Shown here piece by piece: positions 1-8,926 of a stretch of DNA of 51,578 nt (the first letter of the stretch is position 1; every line of letters begins with the position of its first letter). The stretch lies in IMG/VR virus record IMGVR_UViG_3300034066_001869, positions 1 to 51,578 of that record. One strand, 5' to 3'. The translations under genes and the position numbers were made by a program. The stretch comes from a virus. The notes below the pieces were generated by a model. It saw only the letters and a list, made by a program, of their open reading frames with translations. It was not told the origin of the DNA and made no database searches.

Positions 1-349
1 CGGGATGGGTAACAAGATAGTAATGATAGCCTCTCTGTCTACCATCTTCCACCACTACTTCTTTATCTTCGAGGTGGAGTTGACCAACATCATAGGGCTG
101 GGAGCCTTTTGGTTCTTCTTGGGAGGACTCTTCTCCGCCATATGAGCAATGCTCTGAGGACCCACGCTCTGTCTTTGCAGCACCAAATTTACCTTCTGGG
201 TCTACATATTGAGAATGATAATCATCTTCACCACTTTGAGGACCGGGTGTAATCAACTCTAGGTTCTTAGATTGCTTACCGGTATCCTTACCGGGTTCGG
301 CGTATTCAGCAACGCCCCAACCCTCAGGGATTCTTAAGTTGTTCTCCAT
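1..349 (-). CDS. Unknown acidic protein, C-terminus cut by window edge
   Basis: Reading leftward from an ATG at 349 there is an uninterrupted frame of 116 codons running off the left edge, so only the N-terminal part is seen. It begins MENNLRIPEGWGVAEYAEPG and is hydrophilic, rich in Glu, Gly, Ser and Pro, with no hydrophobic segment and no fold I recognise. I chose this start because it lies 22 bases downstream of a GTTTAAAG motif and just after a terminator-like hairpin, the arrangement seen at other unit starts in this window. There is no Shine-Dalgarno sequence in front of the ATG. It is probably the first gene of the next minus-strand unit. No function can be given. Confidence 0.7.
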   Translation of the reverse strand, partial: MENNLRIPEGWGVAEYAEPGKDTGKQSKNLELITPGPQSGEDDYHSQYVDPEGKFGAAKTERGSSEHCSYGGEESSQEEPKGSQPYDVGQLHLEDKEVVVEDGRQRGYHYYLVTHP

Positions 350-371
350 AATAATTCTAATGATAATATGT

Positions 372-379
372 CTTTAAAC
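372..379 (-). promoter_or_regulatory. GTTTAAAG promoter-like motif
   Basis: On the minus strand GTTTAAAG is followed by an AT-rich stretch containing TATTAT, 22 bases before the ATG at 349. The same 8-mer stands before several other genes here. Its role as a phage promoter is inferred from recurrence and position only. Confidence 0.5.
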
Positions 380-385
380 TATAAA

Positions 386-398
386 GCCCCAGAGGGGC
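386..398 (-). terminator. Small terminator-like hairpin
   Basis: On the minus strand GCCCC-TCT-GGGGC forms a five-pair GC-rich hairpin followed by TTTATAG, just past the stop of the gene at 434-1366 and just before the motif that precedes the next gene. A second inverted repeat, CCTAGA/TCTAGG at 425-430 and 441-446, straddles that gene's stop codon. The T-tract is short, so termination strength is uncertain. Confidence 0.5.
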
Positions 399-433
399 GA
401 ACCCTCCAGGGCAATGTCTATACGCCTAGATTA

Positions 434-1366
434 TCAGAAGTCTAGGTTAAGTGCTTCCTCGGAACTTTCTTGCTGAGCAAGGAGGAGAGTGGAGCGGATA
501 CGAATCTTGCCAGAATCGAGTTCTTCTTTGCTACGCAGGGTGAGGGTAGCAGGCTTATCGCGGTTGATCTCGGGCTTGGTAGCCAAGAGAGGACGGATGG
601 AACTATGGGCCCATGCGCCAGAAACCTTACCTTCTTCAGGGAGGTTATCGATCAAGATGCGATAGGTCAAGCCATAGGAGGTCTTGCAAGGATAGTATCC
701 AACAACCTGATAAGGGGTGTTTACATCCAACTCACGGAAATCGATTTCTTCATCGGCTTCAATGCGAGGGCCAGAAGCAGCGCCCTTTGCAGTCACAGGT
801 TGGAGGAGAGCAACAACATCCTCAGGCTTCTTCTTCAGAAGAGCGTTGAGGGCCTTAGGATCGGTGGGATTTTCCCAGTCGCTGAAACGGACTGCCACAG
901 GGAGGACTGTTTGGCCATCATTGGTATCTACCGAGACGAAGAGGCAAGGATCTTCACCACGACCGGAGAAGTTGAAAGAACCAAATTCGGCTTCGATTTC
1001 ACGACCATCTTCGGTTACAAATCCACCTTTGGTAATACCAACGGGCAAGAAACGAGGACCCCATTGGATGTAGAGTTTACCAGTTTCAGTGCCTTCTACG
1101 CCATCAGCACCGACTTTGAGTACGGGACCGAAGAGACGGAAGTACACACCATCACGGGCTTTGATAAGGAAAGTGTTCTCATCGAGAGGGAGTTCTTCGC
1201 CGGTGAGGAACTGGAAGACAGTATCGAGTTCCTTGCGCATCACCTTAGGAAGGTTGGCGTTGGGGAGCTGAGTATATTCAGAAGTGTATTCGCGGCCACT
1301 GAGAGGAGCGAGTTGAGGAGCGTTTGTGCTCAGGTCAATGGTCGTGATTTGAAAAGTTGCGGACAT
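434..1366 (-). CDS. Possible single-stranded DNA-binding protein (OB-fold-like, acidic tail)
   Basis: 310 residues. Residues 212-295 read like a beta-barrel: TPYQVVGYYPCKTSYGLTYR, then an alternating segment with WAHSSIRPLL (252-261) and PATLTLRSKEE (272-282), resembling OB-fold segments of phage and viral DNA-binding proteins. The last residues, ESSEEALNLDF, form an acidic tail ending in Phe. That is the hallmark by which single-strand DNA-binding proteins such as T7 gp2.5 and bacterial SSB recruit replication partners. The N-terminal half (60-160) is also beta-rich and may be a second barrel. The gene is alone in its unit, with a leader of about 104 bases containing hairpins. Base composition looks richer in GC than the neighbouring fibre genes, which fits a well-expressed replication protein. 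The SSB role is inference; a structural protein is the alternative. Confidence 0.45.
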   Translation of the reverse strand: MSATFQITTIDLSTNAPQLAPLSGREYTSEYTQLPNANLPKVMRKELDTVFQFLTGEELPLDENTFLIKARDGVYFRLFGPVLKVGADGVEGTETGKLYIQWGPRFLPVGITKGGFVTEDGREIEAEFGSFNFSGRGEDPCLFVSVDTNDGQTVLPVAVRFSDWENPTDPKALNALLKKKPEDVVALLQPVTAKGAASGPRIEADEEIDFRELDVNTPYQVVGYYPCKTSYGLTYRILIDNLPEEGKVSGAWAHSSIRPLLATKPEINRDKPATLTLRSKEELDSGKIRIRSTLLLAQQESSEEALNLDF

Positions 1367-1425
1367 TTTAAAATTCTCTTAGTAAGGGTCTCTTGGAGGA
1401 AAGATCTCTCTTTGCTCACTTGGAT

Positions 1426-1456
1426 ATTCTATCACAGAATTGGATTTCAGGTCCAA
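1426..1456 (-). other. Tandem hairpins in the leader of the 434-1366 gene
   Basis: The 106-base gap 1367-1472 has no gene. On the minus strand it holds two adjacent inverted repeats: TTGGA/TCCAA (1440-1444 with 1452-1456) and ATTCT/AGAAT (1426-1430 with 1436-1440), which share base 1440. They lie between a GTTTAAAG motif and the start at 1366. No strong Shine-Dalgarno sequence precedes the ATG. They could be a folded 5' leader; each stem is only five pairs. Confidence 0.35.
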
Positions 1457-1470
1457 ATCTGGATACATTT

Positions 1471-1478
1471 CTTTAAAC
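1471..1478 (-). promoter_or_regulatory. GTTTAAAG promoter-like motif with long leader
   Basis: An exact minus-strand GTTTAAAG overlapping the stop of the upstream gene (1473) and standing 104 bases before the ATG at 1366. If it works like the other copies, the transcript has a leader of roughly 90 bases. Confidence 0.45.
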
Positions 1479-1787
1479 TGATTTTTTATCGGCCTCAAGT
1501 CTGGCCAGGTATGTCTGGGCTTCAAGGCGTAGAGAGTAGAGTTGAGTGGAGAGGGGATTGAGAGAACAGAGTGCTGGGATGAAGAGAATCAGTCTGTCCC
1601 CCACCCACCATTGACGTTCAAATGGGCACTTTGATGGGATACTTCTCATCCACTTCTGAGCCAATTCCGGTGTCCAGGTTTGGGGTCTGAGCCATGGCAA
1701 CTCTAGGCGGGGAATAGTATCTACTAACTTCCCCCACCATTTTGGTGGTCGGGCTTTACGCCCAGAAGATGATATCGAGGTTATCAT
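1473..1787 (-). CDS. Mo-dependent nitrogenase C-terminal-domain-like protein
   Basis: 104 residues, Trp-rich at the N-terminus (KWWGK at 16-20). Residues 35-99 match what I know of the cyanobacterial family named Mo-dependent nitrogenase C-terminal domain: an 'elA..l.r.iPs.CPFER' stretch (CPFER at 54-58), then FIPALCSLNP (69-78), then a leucine-rich helix ending QTYLARLEAD. In cyanobacterial members the equivalent signature is CPFERD ... HIPPLCKLNP ... LRFRA..YLADE. The start is supported by TAATG overlap with the preceding 705-residue gene, implying coupled translation. Despite the family name, small stand-alone members have no proven nitrogenase role, so I assign only the domain. It sits in a tail-fibre operon, an odd place for a host-type gene, and points to a cyanobacterial host. 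Confidence 0.7.
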   Translation of the reverse strand: MITSISSSGRKARPPKWWGKLVDTIPRLELPWLRPQTWTPELAQKWMRSIPSKCPFERQWWVGDRLILFIPALCSLNPLSTQLYSLRLEAQTYLARLEADKKSV

Positions 1788-3904
1788 TAGTTAATTTTAC
1801 TTAAATACCAGTTACGAACAAATACATTACCAGAAGAGTTTTCAGGTTTAATTCTTCTTACGCTCCAGTCTCTGGCAAATCCGTTATCATTCTCTAATCC
1901 AACTGGCCTATCTGCATAATACCAAGTAAACCATACCTTTAGATTCTTGTCGTCAACTCTCTCCTTTTTAGACACAAAACCAGGCACTGTTAATCCGCTA
2001 GCCGTTAGATTTCTATTAACATCTATTTCTATATTAGTACCACCAGTTTGTACTATGGTGTCATCAGAGAATGTAATTAAATAATGTTTTTTATTTGTTT
2101 GGTTCAAAGTTTCAAATCCTGCAGTACCATTACCGGGATCAGTTAAACTTTGTGGGGTAATAATAATACTACCTGGATTTACTAGTTTTGATAGTGAGGT
2201 ATTTGTTGTATTTTGATCATCATCAAATACATGAATTATATCATTAGTAAATTGAACATTTTCACTATAAGAAGTGTAGAACCACACTCTCATAGTATTT
2301 GTATTTACTTGTTCTTTTTTGAATACAGTGATATTAGTATTCAATCCACCAGCAGTTACATTCTGCCCTACAGTAACCCCTATATTTTGCGCGCCCGGAG
2401 TTACCTGAGTTCCATCAGTAAATTGGACAGTGTAATATCTCCTATCTAAGGTCCCAAGATTGGTATTAGATTGCGGATTTGTCTCATTAAACGGACTATG
2501 GTAATCATCATCAAGATTCTGAGGCGTTACGATAATTCCATTGCCAGATATCAACGATGTTGTTGTATAAAAGTCATCATTGAAAAGATGTAAGACAGAG
2601 TATTCTGAACTTATAGTCCCGAGTTGTTGGCTCGGTGGAATAGCTCCAGCAACACCTCTAAAACTTGAACTACACACCGGATCTGAAAAAGTAGTCTTAG
2701 AAACTTTTAAAGATGGGATTCTAAATCTGATTTTTTGTGAATGGTTTTTATAATTTCCTATACAGTTCCCTACTATTCCAACCTGGGTTGAGTCAGGGAT
2801 CCACACATTTGCTTTTAGAGCAGAGGTACAAACAGCCCCAACCGACGAAATGGCATTTCTTACTCCAATAACTTCTACGGTGACATATTGATCATCATAA
2901 CTTCCACCGCCACCATCTTCATATTGCCATTGCACACGGTCCCCGCCATTTTTTGATATGGCTACTCCAGTATTGCAATACGGCCAAGGACCAAAACTTT
3001 CTATACCAGATGGTACACAGACACAAGTCTCAACACAATTCCCTTCTTCATCACAAGTTGTAGTGCATTGTTTTGAGTAGAGTTGGCGGGTAGGGGCCGG
3101 ACCAGGAATAGAACTATGATTGAATACATAGTTATTATTTCCGCCATCTATATTATACACGTAGAATACATTAGTACCCGTGATATTTGAATTAGAATAT
3201 GCCCCTTTGGAGTATGGTGCCCCGCCGGTATCAGGACTAATATCCGAACAATTAGGAATATTAAAATTGAAACTTTGTGTCCAGGCCGCATCTACCTGAT
3301 GAGTTATTTTTAAACTCACAAGTTTATTTATGTAATTTTTTAGATTAAGAGTAATCTGATTTTGTCCAGTTATGGATATCTGTAATCCATCAGACGAGGA
3401 AATACCACTAGGAGGAGACCCACAAGATGGAGGAACATTGGGATCTGACCAAGGACCTGGGGGGCAATCTAACGGGGGAGCAGGAGTAAAACCACCACCT
3501 GGAGGAACTACTGGAGGAGGAGTGGCAGAGAAAGGAACATTTTCTAATATTGATAGAGTTATAGTAGCATTTGCATCACTACCATCAGCATCTAAAAATA
3601 TTATTTTTTTATCACTTTGCTTTACTACATTTAAAGATGTGCCTTGAGACTGATAATTAATGCTTACTTCTGTTGCACCGCTTTGTTGCCCGGAAATATT
3701 AAATGTACGATCTGCATTCCCAGACTCATTACTATCATCTCTGGACCATTCTACGGTCCTATTATCTGCTGAAAATGAGAGACTTTTTAAAGCAATGCCA
3801 TAAGTAGCTGCGCTATCATTCCAACTAATATCCATCCGTAATTTTACGTACTGGATACCAGCATCAACTTTGATGTTACCAGAAGTTGTAAACTTTGCAG
3901 ACAT
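1787..3904 (-). CDS. Putative virion structural / fibre protein with internal duplication
   Basis: 705 residues, beta-rich and rich in Asn, Thr, Ser and Gly. The N-terminal module (1-125) is followed by a Pro-rich linker (about 126-166), a middle domain with a Cys cluster CDEEGNCVETCVC (284-296), and two tandem copies of a module of about 115 residues (435-551 and 554-667). The copies share the order 'HLFNDD/HVFDDD', 'IIVTPQ/IIITPQ', 'YYTVQFTDGT/HYLITFSDDT', 'NVTAGGL/NLTASGL' and 'MRVWFYTSY/LKVWFTWYY'. A good Shine-Dalgarno (GGAG at 3914-3917) lies inside the end of the upstream S74 fibre gene, four bases away. The stop overlaps the next ATG. Co-transcription with the S74 fibre suggests a distal fibre or adhesin part. 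I recognise no named family. Confidence 0.75.
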   Translation of the reverse strand: MSAKFTTSGNIKVDAGIQYVKLRMDISWNDSAATYGIALKSLSFSADNRTVEWSRDDSNESGNADRTFNISGQQSGATEVSINYQSQGTSLNVVKQSDKKIIFLDADGSDANATITLSILENVPFSATPPPVVPPGGGFTPAPPLDCPPGPWSDPNVPPSCGSPPSGISSSDGLQISITGQNQITLNLKNYINKLVSLKITHQVDAAWTQSFNFNIPNCSDISPDTGGAPYSKGAYSNSNITGTNVFYVYNIDGGNNNYVFNHSSIPGPAPTRQLYSKQCTTTCDEEGNCVETCVCVPSGIESFGPWPYCNTGVAISKNGGDRVQWQYEDGGGGSYDDQYVTVEVIGVRNAISSVGAVCTSALKANVWIPDSTQVGIVGNCIGNYKNHSQKIRFRIPSLKVSKTTFSDPVCSSSFRGVAGAIPPSQQLGTISSEYSVLHLFNDDFYTTTSLISGNGIIVTPQNLDDDYHSPFNETNPQSNTNLGTLDRRYYTVQFTDGTQVTPGAQNIGVTVGQNVTAGGLNTNITVFKKEQVNTNTMRVWFYTSYSENVQFTNDIIHVFDDDQNTTNTSLSKLVNPGSIIITPQSLTDPGNGTAGFETLNQTNKKHYLITFSDDTIVQTGGTNIEIDVNRNLTASGLTVPGFVSKKERVDDKNLKVWFTWYYADRPVGLENDNGFARDWSVRRIKPENSSGNVFVRNWYLSKIN

Positions 3905-3907
3905 CTA

Positions 3908-6900
3908 TCACTTCTCCTCGAGTTTCTTAACGCGATCTGATAGTTCTTTAATTGCCTCGATTAGCACAGGGATTAATGATTGATATGATACTTTATACAT
4001 ATCAGTGGCATCGTCATGATGCACCACCTCTGGCACAACATCCTTAACCTCTTGGGCAATAAGTCCGAGATGAGGGACACCGGGATCATTCTTTAACTCA
4101 AAGGAGACACCGCGAAGACCTTCGATCTTAGCCAATGAGTTATCAATCGAGAGAACATTCTGCTTTAATCTAATATCGGAGAAAGCACAAATATCAGCAG
4201 CAGCAGTGACACTATTGAATGTAACATTAGCAGTAGTGGCAACGTCTTGGCCAATAGACACTGCATAAGTATTAAAGTCATCCGCCTCGTCTTCTGTACC
4301 AGCGTTATTAGGTGTAACTTGGACAGTTACGCCAGTACCTGCACTAATAAATCCAGAGAGTCTAGTCTCAAATTCTTGAGCAAGTTGAAGGGCCGATACA
4401 ACTACCTTATCCGAAACCCCTTTAAGTCCGATAAGGTTTCTAGCACCCTCGATATCCTCGCGTTTAGCTAACTGAACAAGACCAGCGAAATCAGTAGTAC
4501 CATAGGACTTAGAACCATCACCGGCGGTAATAGGACCTACATTAGATACGATCTCAGTATTCTTATTAAGGATAATCTGAGTACCATCTTGGAAGATGAT
4601 CTTACTATCATCTGCCATGAGGAGAGTATTCTTAACAATTACATTATTAAGTACCTGGTTAGTTACATTACCAGGTTCAGTATCAGCCTTAAGCGGAATA
4701 GCGAATTGTTCACCAGAACGAAGATCGAATACAGTAGTGCCGATATAGTAACTACCTTCTTCATTCATGCCAGTGGCATAAACTCTACCACCACTTTCTT
4801 CAACGATAATTTTACCTAAAGCAAATTCAGCCTCTAGAGGATCACCTTGGAATGTTGGGAAGGCGGTATCATAGTTAAGATAACCAGTCCATTCCCAAGT
4901 ATGATTAGAAGCTCTAATTACTGAAGGACGACGGAGGTTAATAAGGATACCTGCATCGGTGCTATTTGGACGGAGTTTGATATTAAATCTTTCCGTTGAT
5001 GGAGTTATTTCTCTTTCAAAATCTACTCCAGGTCTTTCCTTGAGTTGCTGAAGGGCGATCTTTGTAATAGAATCTGCTGGATCTTCAGTCAATTCAGGCT
5101 CATCAAGATCGACAGAAGGGAATACATCTCCACTAAATACCTGACGAGCTGTACTGCCGGTAGTAAGATAAGTAACAAACTTATCAAGATCAGCTTCGGC
5201 GGGAGAACCAGGAGTGATAAGCACTCCGGGTCTAAATACCTCATTATAGGTGCGAATTTGAGTAATGATGAGGGGATCTTCGATGAGATCTGGTGAACCA
5301 TTAAGAGGGAATCCGGCCGAGGATGCTTGCTTCTCAAGTACGTAGTATGGTTGAGGACGACGAATACCGAGACTCTTATCAAATCCAGTAAGAATTACTC
5401 TATAAACTCGATCATCATTCTTTCTAGAGTCGATGCCACGGATGATTTTAATTGCAGAACGATCGAAGATAAAGTCGATGTCCCGTATAGCTTGGTTAGG
5501 TGCTGTACCTGGAGCTAGTTTAAATCGGAATGCATAATCAAGTTTCTTGAGGAGATATCCATCTCCATCTTCATCTACAGTCTCTTCTACGATATCATTT
5601 GTTTTGAGAGAAATATACCAAGAAGAAGCAGTTGCGTCCCAAGCAAAAACCTTAGATCTAGGATCTAATTCTGGGAAGCCAGGTGTTTCAGGAGTAGAGA
5701 TCTGAATTTCACCGGAATAGACTACAGAATTACCATCTTCATCGAATCCATTGATATATATTCTTCTTCTATTTACATAGTTTGTGCCACCAGCATGGAT
5801 ATATTGTCCCTCAAGATTTGTCTTAGTGTAACGGAATTGTCCAAAGGCGGCTATATCAGAAGAAGGAGGATTTTCTAAAGTAAATGGATTAGCGTTATCA
5901 GCATTATCAAAATATACCCTTAAAGTACTAGGAGCATTAAATCCAACAGCATTTGCTAGAATATAAGCTTCAGTCTTTTCATAATTGATTACCAAACTCG
6001 TATTGATTTCAGTATCAATAAGAGTTGGTTGGCGATTAGTAAAACAATTGCCATTATCAATTACATTACCTTGAAGATCTTTCTTACAGGCATACTTCAA
6101 AGGAAGAGGAGGAATGACCTGAGAAAGTCTTGTACCAAGGTACCCGGTGCCTGGGATACCTTCATCTTGGCTAAATGGCTTGGCTTTATACCCAATGCCT
6201 CTTAGTGAGATATCACCAAAGTCAGAACAGGAGTTAGTGATTGATAAATCAGCTCCACTATCAGAGATAAAGTGGTCAGAGTTACCAATAACAAAGCAAG
6301 ACACAATTTGAATCGTTGAGTCATTACTTCCTCTAAATCCCCAATGACGATACTTAAAGCGGTCGTTAGGGCTTACGCGATATTGCTTACCTTGTCCTAT
6401 TTCCTTGTTTGTTGGAGGATCGAGATAGTATCCTTGGTCGTTAAAGCAGTTAGGGTCTGTCTGGAGCGATACCTGAGTGAAGTTGGCAGTCACCATCGAC
6501 TTGAAGCCAGAAACTAAAGCTCCATTTGCCCACATACCGTTAAGGCCGAAGATCGATCTTACCGAGCAATTGAAGACATATGGTGAAGATGATCTTGTCG
6601 AGTTGATGTCAGGAAGGCCAAATAACTGGCTACCTGAGGAATCTTTGCGGATAAGACGAGTAGGTCCAGGATAGGAGACAGAAGTTAAGTCTCTGGAGTC
6701 GGCTCCAGGGAGACCAGTTTGATTCTCCTCTAGGTCATTTTGGCGCAGGCTCTTAGAAGGTGCGATAGGAGCAACGATAGTGGTCTCTGCACGGATTGGT
6801 TCAAGACCTTCATTACCCCAACCATCAAATGAATTGAATAGAGAATTAAGTTTGGAGTAATAGGAGACTTCATCTCCAGAACCAAAAATCTCTGCTTCTG

Positions 6901-8911
6901 AGGCGAATGTTACTGAGGTAACTGTGTTGTGGGTTCTTGCGTACTGAGGGTTATCAGTAAAGGTTAGAAGTGAAATGTATGTACCACCAGTCACCTTGAA
7001 AATTGCGGTTCTCTTTGTCTGAGGTTCAATCTCCGTGGGAGTTAACTCAGGTATATACATTGGTCTTACACGGACCTTACGAAGATCCACACCATCAACC
7101 GAAATACCTCTAGGGACTACTAGACCGCCGGTTGATGGATTAACTACTGATAGATTATCGTAGTATAGTTCATCGTTGAACGCGAATGTTCCTCTTACAT
7201 ACTCTAGAGTAATTGTCCAAAGTGATGAGCTAAGGGTTTGCTTTTCTACTTTAACTACGTTACCTACGCCACCACTCTGGGAATATAAAATTCTTCCGAG
7301 ATTTAAAGACTTAGGTGGTTGGGTGAGAGTAGGATCGAGCGCATCGATATCAATTCTAATCGATCTATCAGCCTCGATAACCTGAAGAACTGTAAATCCA
7401 GTAAATACTCTCTGAATCAAACCATTATTGGCTGAGAGAGAAGGCACACTGCTCACACCTGGTGAGTTGTCTACATAATAGTCACCAGGAGCCAACTCAA
7501 TCATCACTCTATCGTAACGATCGTTATATTGCCCAGCTCTACGACTTTCTCTTACTGCCTCGATGAGTGCTCTTTCAATAGTTCTGAAAGGACGATCAGA
7601 GTCAAAACCACTATTGGTCAATGAGTCATCACCAACTGCCGGATCAACATAGATAATATTTTTAACAGATGCCGCTGAAATTGCAGCGGTAGAATCCTTA
7701 GAGCAACGAGGTGCGTTATTAATTGAAATAAGACCACCCTCTCCATTGGCATATACAGCAACTTTAGGATAGTATTCTTTATAACATTTCTGAGTGGATG
7801 CCTCGTATCTATATACTCCGTCTGGGGTATTGGGGAAGGTAACTGGGACGATCTCGCCATCAGGGCATTCTGTTGCTAGGCGTTGACCGATGAATTCCTT
7901 ACCACCACAGCTCAAGAAAGTTCCAAGAACGGGATTACAATCTCCACCGGGGGTTTCCTCAAACTTCCATTCAGAAGTAGGCCCATGATAGAAAAGTTCT
8001 AGGTGAGCATCACGGATATTAACGATCCAATCATCTACTGAGTTGTTAATTTTTGTGTCTCCACCTGGGCGGATGACAACAGGGAATCTATCGAATGTCC
8101 CAGAAATATCAACAATAGCAATGCGGTCAGAATCTGTGGGATTAGAAGGCAGAGAAACAATTAATGAACCATTCGAGGTATCAGCAATAACTCTTTCCCA
8201 TGCCTTTGCAACATAAGAATCTTCTTTGGTCTCTGTATTGCGCAGAGTGCGCGGATAGGTATTAAGATTACCAATATATAGCGAAGGACGAAGATCTACA
8301 TAACCAACTCCAGCAACTTCGCCGTCCTCATTGGTTGCTAAAGAAGTTCCATCAGCGGATAGGGTTAATTTAGCAAGAGGGATATGTGGCTCGGAGACAG
8401 ATGGTAGGCCTGGATCAATCGAGATCTCTATAGCCTCGTTATTTTCAATATTATTTCTTACGCCTTCTTCTGAGATATATAGATAGTTTACTTCTACGCC
8501 ACTTAATAACTGAACAAACTGAACTCCCCAAGAGATAGGTTGTCCATCAGAAAGAACGATACTACCTGCCTCTACCCAGACTCCATATACTCCGCTATTA
8601 GGTGCAGTTTCAATAAGAGTAGGAGGACCCCATACCTTGGCCCCAGTAGTAGGATTATAGGAATTTAATACAATACCATCATGAGCAAGTCTACCTACCG
8701 CTGTTTCATTATCTTCTCTGGGATCGGCTAGTTCCCAGTCTTTGACAGAGTCTCTTTGACCAACTGACCAACCAGCATGCTCAGAGTCTGTAGGCTCGGC
8801 GTAAAAATTGGCACGTCCTGTGGTCGCAGAAAAACTCGTGCCTTTCTGCACCTCATTGAGATATTCTTTGGTTACAATCGTTCCGTTCTGGAACTGGATC
8901 TTATCTAACAT
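3908..8911 (-). CDS. Large tail fibre with C-terminal S74 intramolecular chaperone
   Basis: 1667 residues. The C-terminus (about 1572-1667) is a Peptidase_S74 / endosialidase-type chaperone: FSDIRLKQNV (1577-1586), GLIAQEVKDVVPEVV, YKVSYQSLIPVLIEAIKEL and a short coiled coil to the end. In this family the fibre trimerises and the chaperone cuts itself off before the Ser; Ser1578 and Lys1583 have the spacing of the known catalytic pair. Residues 419-480 (YVDPAVGDDSL ... RPFRTIERALIEA ... IELAPGDYYVDN) look like the entry of a right-handed beta-helix. The N-terminus carries short beta repeats. The next gene downstream starts four bases after its stop. No Shine-Dalgarno is seen at its own ATG. 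It probably forms a receptor-binding fibre; the host receptor is unknown. Confidence 0.9.
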   Translation of the reverse strand: MLDKIQFQNGTIVTKEYLNEVQKGTSFSATTGRANFYAEPTDSEHAGWSVGQRDSVKDWELADPREDNETAVGRLAHDGIVLNSYNPTTGAKVWGPPTLIETAPNSGVYGVWVEAGSIVLSDGQPISWGVQFVQLLSGVEVNYLYISEEGVRNNIENNEAIEISIDPGLPSVSEPHIPLAKLTLSADGTSLATNEDGEVAGVGYVDLRPSLYIGNLNTYPRTLRNTETKEDSYVAKAWERVIADTSNGSLIVSLPSNPTDSDRIAIVDISGTFDRFPVVIRPGGDTKINNSVDDWIVNIRDAHLELFYHGPTSEWKFEETPGGDCNPVLGTFLSCGGKEFIGQRLATECPDGEIVPVTFPNTPDGVYRYEASTQKCYKEYYPKVAVYANGEGGLISINNAPRCSKDSTAAISAASVKNIIYVDPAVGDDSLTNSGFDSDRPFRTIERALIEAVRESRRAGQYNDRYDRVMIELAPGDYYVDNSPGVSSVPSLSANNGLIQRVFTGFTVLQVIEADRSIRIDIDALDPTLTQPPKSLNLGRILYSQSGGVGNVVKVEKQTLSSSLWTITLEYVRGTFAFNDELYYDNLSVVNPSTGGLVVPRGISVDGVDLRKVRVRPMYIPELTPTEIEPQTKRTAIFKVTGGTYISLLTFTDNPQYARTHNTVTSVTFASEAEIFGSGDEVSYYSKLNSLFNSFDGWGNEGLEPIRAETTIVAPIAPSKSLRQNDLEENQTGLPGADSRDLTSVSYPGPTRLIRKDSSGSQLFGLPDINSTRSSSPYVFNCSVRSIFGLNGMWANGALVSGFKSMVTANFTQVSLQTDPNCFNDQGYYLDPPTNKEIGQGKQYRVSPNDRFKYRHWGFRGSNDSTIQIVSCFVIGNSDHFISDSGADLSITNSCSDFGDISLRGIGYKAKPFSQDEGIPGTGYLGTRLSQVIPPLPLKYACKKDLQGNVIDNGNCFTNRQPTLIDTEINTSLVINYEKTEAYILANAVGFNAPSTLRVYFDNADNANPFTLENPPSSDIAAFGQFRYTKTNLEGQYIHAGGTNYVNRRRIYINGFDEDGNSVVYSGEIQISTPETPGFPELDPRSKVFAWDATASSWYISLKTNDIVEETVDEDGDGYLLKKLDYAFRFKLAPGTAPNQAIRDIDFIFDRSAIKIIRGIDSRKNDDRVYRVILTGFDKSLGIRRPQPYYVLEKQASSAGFPLNGSPDLIEDPLIITQIRTYNEVFRPGVLITPGSPAEADLDKFVTYLTTGSTARQVFSGDVFPSVDLDEPELTEDPADSITKIALQQLKERPGVDFEREITPSTERFNIKLRPNSTDAGILINLRRPSVIRASNHTWEWTGYLNYDTAFPTFQGDPLEAEFALGKIIVEESGGRVYATGMNEEGSYYIGTTVFDLRSGEQFAIPLKADTEPGNVTNQVLNNVIVKNTLLMADDSKIIFQDGTQIILNKNTEIVSNVGPITAGDGSKSYGTTDFAGLVQLAKREDIEGARNLIGLKGVSDKVVVSALQLAQEFETRLSGFISAGTGVTVQVTPNNAGTEDEADDFNTYAVSIGQDVATTANVTFNSVTAAADICAFSDIRLKQNVLSIDNSLAKIEGLRGVSFELKNDPGVPHLGLIAQEVKDVVPEVVHHDDATDMYKVSYQSLIPVLIEAIKELSDRVKKLEEK

Positions 8912-8926
8912 GATCGAGGGCGTAAA

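Noticed and set aside
470-1561. A long open plus-strand frame antisense to the 434-1366 gene
   Set aside because: It runs opposite to a better-supported gene with recognisable segments and a sensible start, has no ribosome site or promoter, and its product looks like a complement artefact.
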